DNA from: an uncultured beta proteobacterium
Lineage (GTDB): Bacteria > Pseudomonadota > Gammaproteobacteria > Burkholderiales > Rhodocyclaceae
Assembly: GCA_903908065.1 (NCBI GenBank)
Contig: CAIVQO010000025.1
Span: 1-38,626 of the forward strand
Length of the DNA: 38,626 nt
Direction: 5' to 3'
The notes below the pieces were generated by a model. It ran no database searches. It saw nothing but the letters and a program-made list of their open reading frames with translations, and was not told the DNA's origin. Below, piece after piece: positions 35,190 through 38,626 of this stretch (within the stretch, counting starts at the first letter, position 1; every line of letters starts with the position of its first letter). A program made the translations under genes and the position numbers.

Positions 35190-36191
35190 ATGACGAACGC
35201 CGACACCTCCGTTCCCTTCGCCGGTCTGCGCCCCGAGCGCATCCTCGATGCCGTCGAGAGTCTCGGCTTTGCCTGCAGCGGCGCCTTGCAGGCGCTCAAC
35301 AGCTATGAAAACCGGGTCTGGCAAATCGGCATCGAGGATGCCGCACCGCTGGTCGCCAAGTTCTACCGGCCCGGCCGCTGGAGCGATGCGCAGATTGTCG
35401 AGGAGCATGCCTTCACCGCCGATATGGCGGCCGAGGAACTGCCGGTGGTGGCGCCGCTGGTGATCGACGGACGCAGCCTGTTTTCCCATGCCGGCTTCCG
35501 CTTTTCCCTGTTTCCGCGCCAGGGCGGACGGGCGCCGGAGTTCGACCGTAATGAAACGCTGGAGTGGATGGGGCGCTTGATGGCGCGCATCCATCAGGTC
35601 GGCGCGCGGAAGGATTTCGATGTGCGCGAAACGCTGGACATGGCCAGCTTCGGCGTTCGCTCCCGCGACTGGTTGCTCGACCATGAAGTGATTCCCGCCG
35701 AACTCGAAGCGATCTGGGCCGGGGTTGCGGCGCAGGCGCTGGAGGGGGTGGCCGAAGCCTTCGCCCGCGCCGGGCAGGTGCAGCAATTGCGGCTGCACGG
35801 CGATTGCCACGCCGGCAACGTGCTGTGGACCGGCGACGGACCCCACTTCGTGGACTTCGACGATGCGCGTATGGGGCCGTCGGTACAGGACCTGTGGATG
35901 CTGCTTGCCGGCGATGCCGACGAGATGGGTCGGCAGTTCGGCCATGTGCTGGCAGGCTACGAAATGTTCCGCGAATTCGACGATCGCGAGCTGCAACTGG
36001 TCGAGGCCTTGCGCACCCTGCGCCTGATCCACCATTCGGCCTGGCTGGCGCGGCGCTGGGAAGACCCGGCGTTTCCGGCGGCCTTTCCCTGGTTCGCCAC
36101 GCGGCGCTACTGGGAAGAACGCATTCTCGAATTGCGCGAGCAGATTGCGGCGATGGCGGAGTTTCGCGGTCTGCGCATCGCGATGCCTTAG
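35190..36191 (+). CDS. srkA: Stress response kinase SrkA (YihE) family Ser/Thr kinase
   Basis: A 333-residue kinase of the APH/choline-kinase-like fold. Seen are FAGLRPERILDAVESLGF, NSYENRVWQIG, the ATP-site lysine region LVAKFYRPGRWS, EEHAFTADMAAEELPV, the catalytic loop RLHGDCHAGNVLW and the metal-binding FVDFDDARMGPSVQDLWML. The family counters stress-induced death in E. coli. The ATG at 35190 is 8 bases past the comEC stop. CATAAT (35178-35183) overlaps that stop and ends 6 bases before the ATG, so the gene may have its own leaderless transcript. Confidence 0.92.
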   Translation: MTNADTSVPFAGLRPERILDAVESLGFACSGALQALNSYENRVWQIGIEDAAPLVAKFYRPGRWSDAQIVEEHAFTADMAAEELPVVAPLVIDGRSLFSHAGFRFSLFPRQGGRAPEFDRNETLEWMGRLMARIHQVGARKDFDVRETLDMASFGVRSRDWLLDHEVIPAELEAIWAGVAAQALEGVAEAFARAGQVQQLRLHGDCHAGNVLWTGDGPHFVDFDDARMGPSVQDLWMLLAGDADEMGRQFGHVLAGYEMFREFDDRELQLVEALRTLRLIHHSAWLARRWEDPAFPAAFPWFATRRYWEERILELREQIAAMAEFRGLRIAMP

Positions 36192-36244
36192 GCATGGCCA
36201 GCGCCGCTCGCTAGAATCGGCGGCAAACAATCAAGGAGTCGTCC

Positions 36245-37099
36245 ATGCGCGAAGCGCGAGTGAAGTGCCTCAGTGCCGCCGGTTTTCATCATATGGCCTA
36301 TGTGGAGTGGGGCGATCCGGGCAACCCAAGGGTGCTGGTTTGCGTGCATGGCCTGACGCGTTGCGGGCGCGATTTCGATTTTCTCGCCGAAGCCATGGCC
36401 GGCGAATATCGCGTGGTCTGCCCCGACATCGTCGGCCGTGGCCGCAGCGACTGGCTGCGCAACAAGTCGCTCTACGCCATCCCCCAATATTGCGCCGACA
36501 TCGCCACGCTGCTGGCGAAGATCGGTGCCGAGAGCGTTGATTGGGTCGGTACCTCGATGGGCGGCCTGATCGGCATGGCACTGGCGATCCAGCCCGAGAC
36601 GCCGATCCGCAAGCTGGTGCTGAACGATGTCGGGCCGGTGATCACCGCCGCCTCGCTCGAGCGCATCGGCATGTACCTCGGGCGCGTTGGTCGCTTCGAC
36701 AGCATCGAACAGGCGGAGTCCGCCGTGCGCTTTGTCTCTCAGCCCTTCGGTTCGCTGACCGATGCCCAATGGCGCCACCTGACGGTGCATGTGACAAGGC
36801 AGACGGCGGATGGCAAGATCGAGTTCGCCTACGATCCCGGCATCGCCGAGCCCTTCAAGGAGGTCTATGCCGCCTGCGGCGGCAAGGATGTCGAGTCCTG
36901 GCCGCTCTACGATGCGATCACCTGTCCGACGCTGCTGCTGCGGGGCGCGAATTCCGACCTGCTGACCGCTGAGTCCGCACGTGAAATGGGCCGTCGTGGA
37001 CCGCAGGCGAAGCTGGTCGAGATTCCCGGAGTAGGCCATGCGCCGATGCTGCTGGATGTGGCGCAAGTTGCTCCGGTACGTGAGTTTTTGCTCGCCTGA
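36245..37099 (+). CDS. Alpha/beta hydrolase
   Basis: A 284-residue alpha/beta hydrolase. The oxyanion-hole region is CVHGLTRCGRDFD, the nucleophile elbow is G-T-S-M-G (VDWVGTSMGGLIGMALAIQ), the acid is probably D in LLLRGANSDLLTAESA and the catalytic His is in IPGVGHAPMLLD. It resembles esterases or C-C hydrolases; the substrate is unknown. A good AAGGAG precedes the ATG, and TAGAAT at 36213-36218 is a possible -10. Confidence 0.88.
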   Translation: MREARVKCLSAAGFHHMAYVEWGDPGNPRVLVCVHGLTRCGRDFDFLAEAMAGEYRVVCPDIVGRGRSDWLRNKSLYAIPQYCADIATLLAKIGAESVDWVGTSMGGLIGMALAIQPETPIRKLVLNDVGPVITAASLERIGMYLGRVGRFDSIEQAESAVRFVSQPFGSLTDAQWRHLTVHVTRQTADGKIEFAYDPGIAEPFKEVYAACGGKDVESWPLYDAITCPTLLLRGANSDLLTAESAREMGRRGPQAKLVEIPGVGHAPMLLDVAQVAPVREFLLA

Positions 37100-37133
37100 A
37101 CGGCACTGTTATTTCCCGTTGCATCGCAGCATC

Positions 37134-37266
37134 GAAATATTTCATGGGCGAATATTTGTCGACCTAGAATAGGCAATGTTTCGCATATCTGGTGGGCGAA
37201 ACGTGAAATCCCAGGGCACCGTCGCGGACGGTGTTCGGACTCAAGCCTGCAATCAAATCAGGAGGC
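37134..37266 (+). promoter_or_regulatory. Promoter and structured leader of the aor operon
   Basis: AT-rich by local standards. It includes the palindrome GAAATATTTC (37134-37143), a candidate -10 TAGAAT (37165-37170) with a poor -35, then GTTTCGC-N11-GCGAAAC (37178-37184, 37196-37202) and the hairpin CACCGTC-GCG-GACGGTG (37217-37233). GGAGG (37261-37265) is the Shine-Dalgarno sequence. The weak -35 with nearby palindromes suggests an activator-dependent promoter. Confidence 0.45.
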
Positions 37267-37269
37267 ATC

Positions 37270-37746
37270 ATGCAGAAATCGTTGCACATCGACCCCAACA
37301 AATGCACTGGGTGTTTGCAGTGCGAAATGGCGTGTTCTTTCGAGAACCATGGGGTATTCAACATTGCCAAGTCGCGGATCAAGGTGTTCAACTTTGAGCA
37401 CGCGGGGAGGAAGGTGCCCTACACCTGTACGCAGTGCGCCGAGGCGTGGTGCCTCAACGCCTGCCCGGTCGATGCGATCCGCGTCGATGCTGGCACGGGG
37501 GCCAAGGTGGTGCATCAGGATGTCTGCGTGGGGTGCAAGGTATGCACCATTGCCTGCCCGTTTGGCACGGTGAACTACGTTGCCGAAACCGGCAAAGTGC
37601 AAAAGTGTGACCTGTGTGGTGGCGAACCGGCGTGTGCCGACGCCTGCCCGACGGGCGCCATCACCTACGTTGAAGCCAGCTGGACTGGTCTCGACAAGAT
37701 GCGGGCCTGGGCCGGCAAGACCGACACGCAACCGCGCGCAGCCTAA
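37270..37746 (+). CDS. aorA: AorA-type four-cluster ferredoxin subunit of aldehyde:ferredoxin oxidoreductase
   Basis: A 158-residue iron-sulfur protein. Four cysteine groups are visible: [11 protein letters not shown] (about 13-23), [14 protein letters not shown] (about 52-65), [12 protein letters not shown] (about 83-94) and [15 protein letters not shown] (about 105-119), enough for four [4Fe-4S] clusters. The pattern is that of DMSO-reductase-B/HycB-like electron-transfer subunits. Its position 10 bases before the AOR large subunit identifies it as AorA of the Aromatoleum-type AorABC enzyme, passing electrons from the tungsten site. ATG 37270 has GGAGG upstream; an in-frame start at 37231 would lie within the leader hairpin region. 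Confidence 0.88.
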   Translation: MQKSLHIDPNKCTGCLQCEMACSFENHGVFNIAKSRIKVFNFEHAGRKVPYTCTQCAEAWCLNACPVDAIRVDAGTGAKVVHQDVCVGCKVCTIACPFGTVNYVAETGKVQKCDLCGGEPACADACPTGAITYVEASWTGLDKMRAWAGKTDTQPRAA

Positions 37747-37756
37747 GGAGACGACC

Positions 37757-38626
37757 ATGGGATGGACCAAAAAAATTCTGCGCGTTGATCTGAGCAACGG
37801 CAGCATCAAGACCGAACCGCTCAACATGGAATGGGCCAGGGACTACCTGGGCCAGCGTGGCCTGGCCACCAAGTATTTCGTCGAGGAAGTCGACCCCAAG
37901 GTCGACCCGCTCTCGCCGGAGAACAAGCTGATCATGACCACCGGGCCGCTCACTGGCACGGCGGCCTCCACCGGCGGCCGCTATTCGGTCGTCACCAAGG
38001 GCGCCCTGACCGGCGCCATCGCCTGCTCGAACTCGGGCGGCTACTTTGGCGCCGAGCTCAAGTTTGCCGGCTGGGACATGATCATCTTCGAAGGCAAGAG
38101 CCCGAAGCCGGTGTATCTGTCGATCGAAGACGACAAGGTCGAACTGCGCGACGCCGCCCATCTGTGGGGCAAGACCGTGTTCCAGACCGAAGAAGCCATC
38201 AAGAGCAGCCACCAGGATCCGCAGACGCGCGTCTGCTCGATCGGCCGCGCTGGCGAAAACGGCGTCATGTTCGCCTGCATCGTCAATGACCTGCACCGCG
38301 CCGCCGGCCGCTCCGGCGTCGGCACCGTGATGGGCAGCAAGAACCTCAAGGCCGTCGCCGTGCGCGGCACCCAGGGGGCGGGCCAGATCAAGGACCCGAA
38401 GGCCTTCATGGCCGCCACCAAGGCCGCGAAGAAGGTGCTTGCCGACAATCCGGTCACCGGCCAGGGCCTGCCCAAGTACGGCACTCAGGTGCTGATGAAC
38501 GTGATCAACGAAATGGGCGCCATGCCGACGCGCAACCACCGCGACGTGCAGTTCGAAGACGCGCGCAAGATCTCGGGCGAAGCCATGCACGAGAAGCGGC
38601 CCACCGACGGCAAGACCCACCTCGTC
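37757..38626 (+). CDS. aorB: Aldehyde:ferredoxin oxidoreductase, tungsten subunit AorB (3' end beyond window)
   Basis: The first 290 codons of a protein that continues past the window edge (family length about 600-620). It starts [20 protein letters not shown] and shows [110 protein letters not shown], all AOR-family hallmarks around the bis-tungstopterin. It oxidises aldehydes such as phenylacetaldehyde or benzaldehyde to acids. GGAG lies 8 bases before the ATG. The C-terminal FeS cysteines are outside the window. Confidence 0.93.
   Translation, partial: MGWTKKILRVDLSNGSIKTEPLNMEWARDYLGQRGLATKYFVEEVDPKVDPLSPENKLIMTTGPLTGTAASTGGRYSVVTKGALTGAIACSNSGGYFGAELKFAGWDMIIFEGKSPKPVYLSIEDDKVELRDAAHLWGKTVFQTEEAIKSSHQDPQTRVCSIGRAGENGVMFACIVNDLHRAAGRSGVGTVMGSKNLKAVAVRGTQGAGQIKDPKAFMAATKAAKKVLADNPVTGQGLPKYGTQVLMNVINEMGAMPTRNHRDVQFEDARKISGEAMHEKRPTDGKTHLV

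Noticed and set aside
37100-37269. Moco/Tuco-type riboswitch before aorA
   Set aside because: The leader has simple symmetric elements, but I cannot match the conserved Moco-family core. moaA has almost no leader, so no riboswitch is possible there.

Overview
The window is about 65% GC, densely packed and coded on both strands. Its gene content (recJ followed by an RpfE/COG4255-like gene, a single LolC permease with LolD, SrkA, moaA/moeA, an Azospirillum-type phenylpyruvate decarboxylase and an AorAB-type tungsten aldehyde oxidoreductase) points to a betaproteobacterium, most likely Rhodocyclales (Azoarcus/Aromatoleum/Thauera-like). That placement is an inference from gene content, not from a marker RNA. 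No tRNA, rRNA or CRISPR array was seen.

Left end (1-2000) is accessory DNA. It holds the tail of an IS1595-like transposase, a complete integron-type integrase (intI) only tens of bases from the putative IS end, and an oppositely oriented HigBA toxin-antitoxin module. HigBA has a clear self-regulated promoter and lies between two near-identical 20-bp direct repeats. No convincing attC site was found.

1995-4879 (minus strand) is a tightly coupled operon: ArsC/YffB-like protein, Hsp33 chaperone, spermidine-synthase-like protein and EamA transporter. The Hsp33 keeps only two of its four zinc cysteines. 4943-11758 (plus strand) carries a DUF2157/DUF4824 pair, then a split MacAB-type exporter with one adaptor, one ATPase and two different permeases. 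The junctions of the exporter operon hold unusual structured DNA: a hairpin cluster at 8102-8198 and a 420-bp gene-free stretch with two large nested inverted repeats at 10170-10545.

11842-22622 holds a YhbW-like flavin monooxygenase, an M48 lipoprotein protease with TPR-like repeats, the molybdopterin genes moeA and moaA, an Lrp-type regulator divergent from phenylpyruvate decarboxylase, a lytic transglycosylase, an FHA protein and release factor 3. 22810-25947 is a CHASE-PAS-GGDEF-EAL c-di-GMP protein cut by one in-frame amber codon. 25948-36191 is mostly housekeeping: recJ, an RpfE-like gene, lolCD, DUF2062, a fumarylpyruvate-hydrolase-like gene, a CBS protein, comEC and srkA.

The right end (36245-38626) has an alpha/beta hydrolase, then aorA (four-cluster ferredoxin subunit) and the first half of aorB (tungsten aldehyde:ferredoxin oxidoreductase), cut by the window edge. 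Phenylpyruvate decarboxylase makes phenylacetaldehyde, AOR can oxidise it to phenylacetate, and MoaA/MoeA contribute to the pterin cofactor AOR needs. Together these outline part of an anaerobic phenylalanine/aromatic aldehyde pathway, although the genes are up to 20 kb apart.
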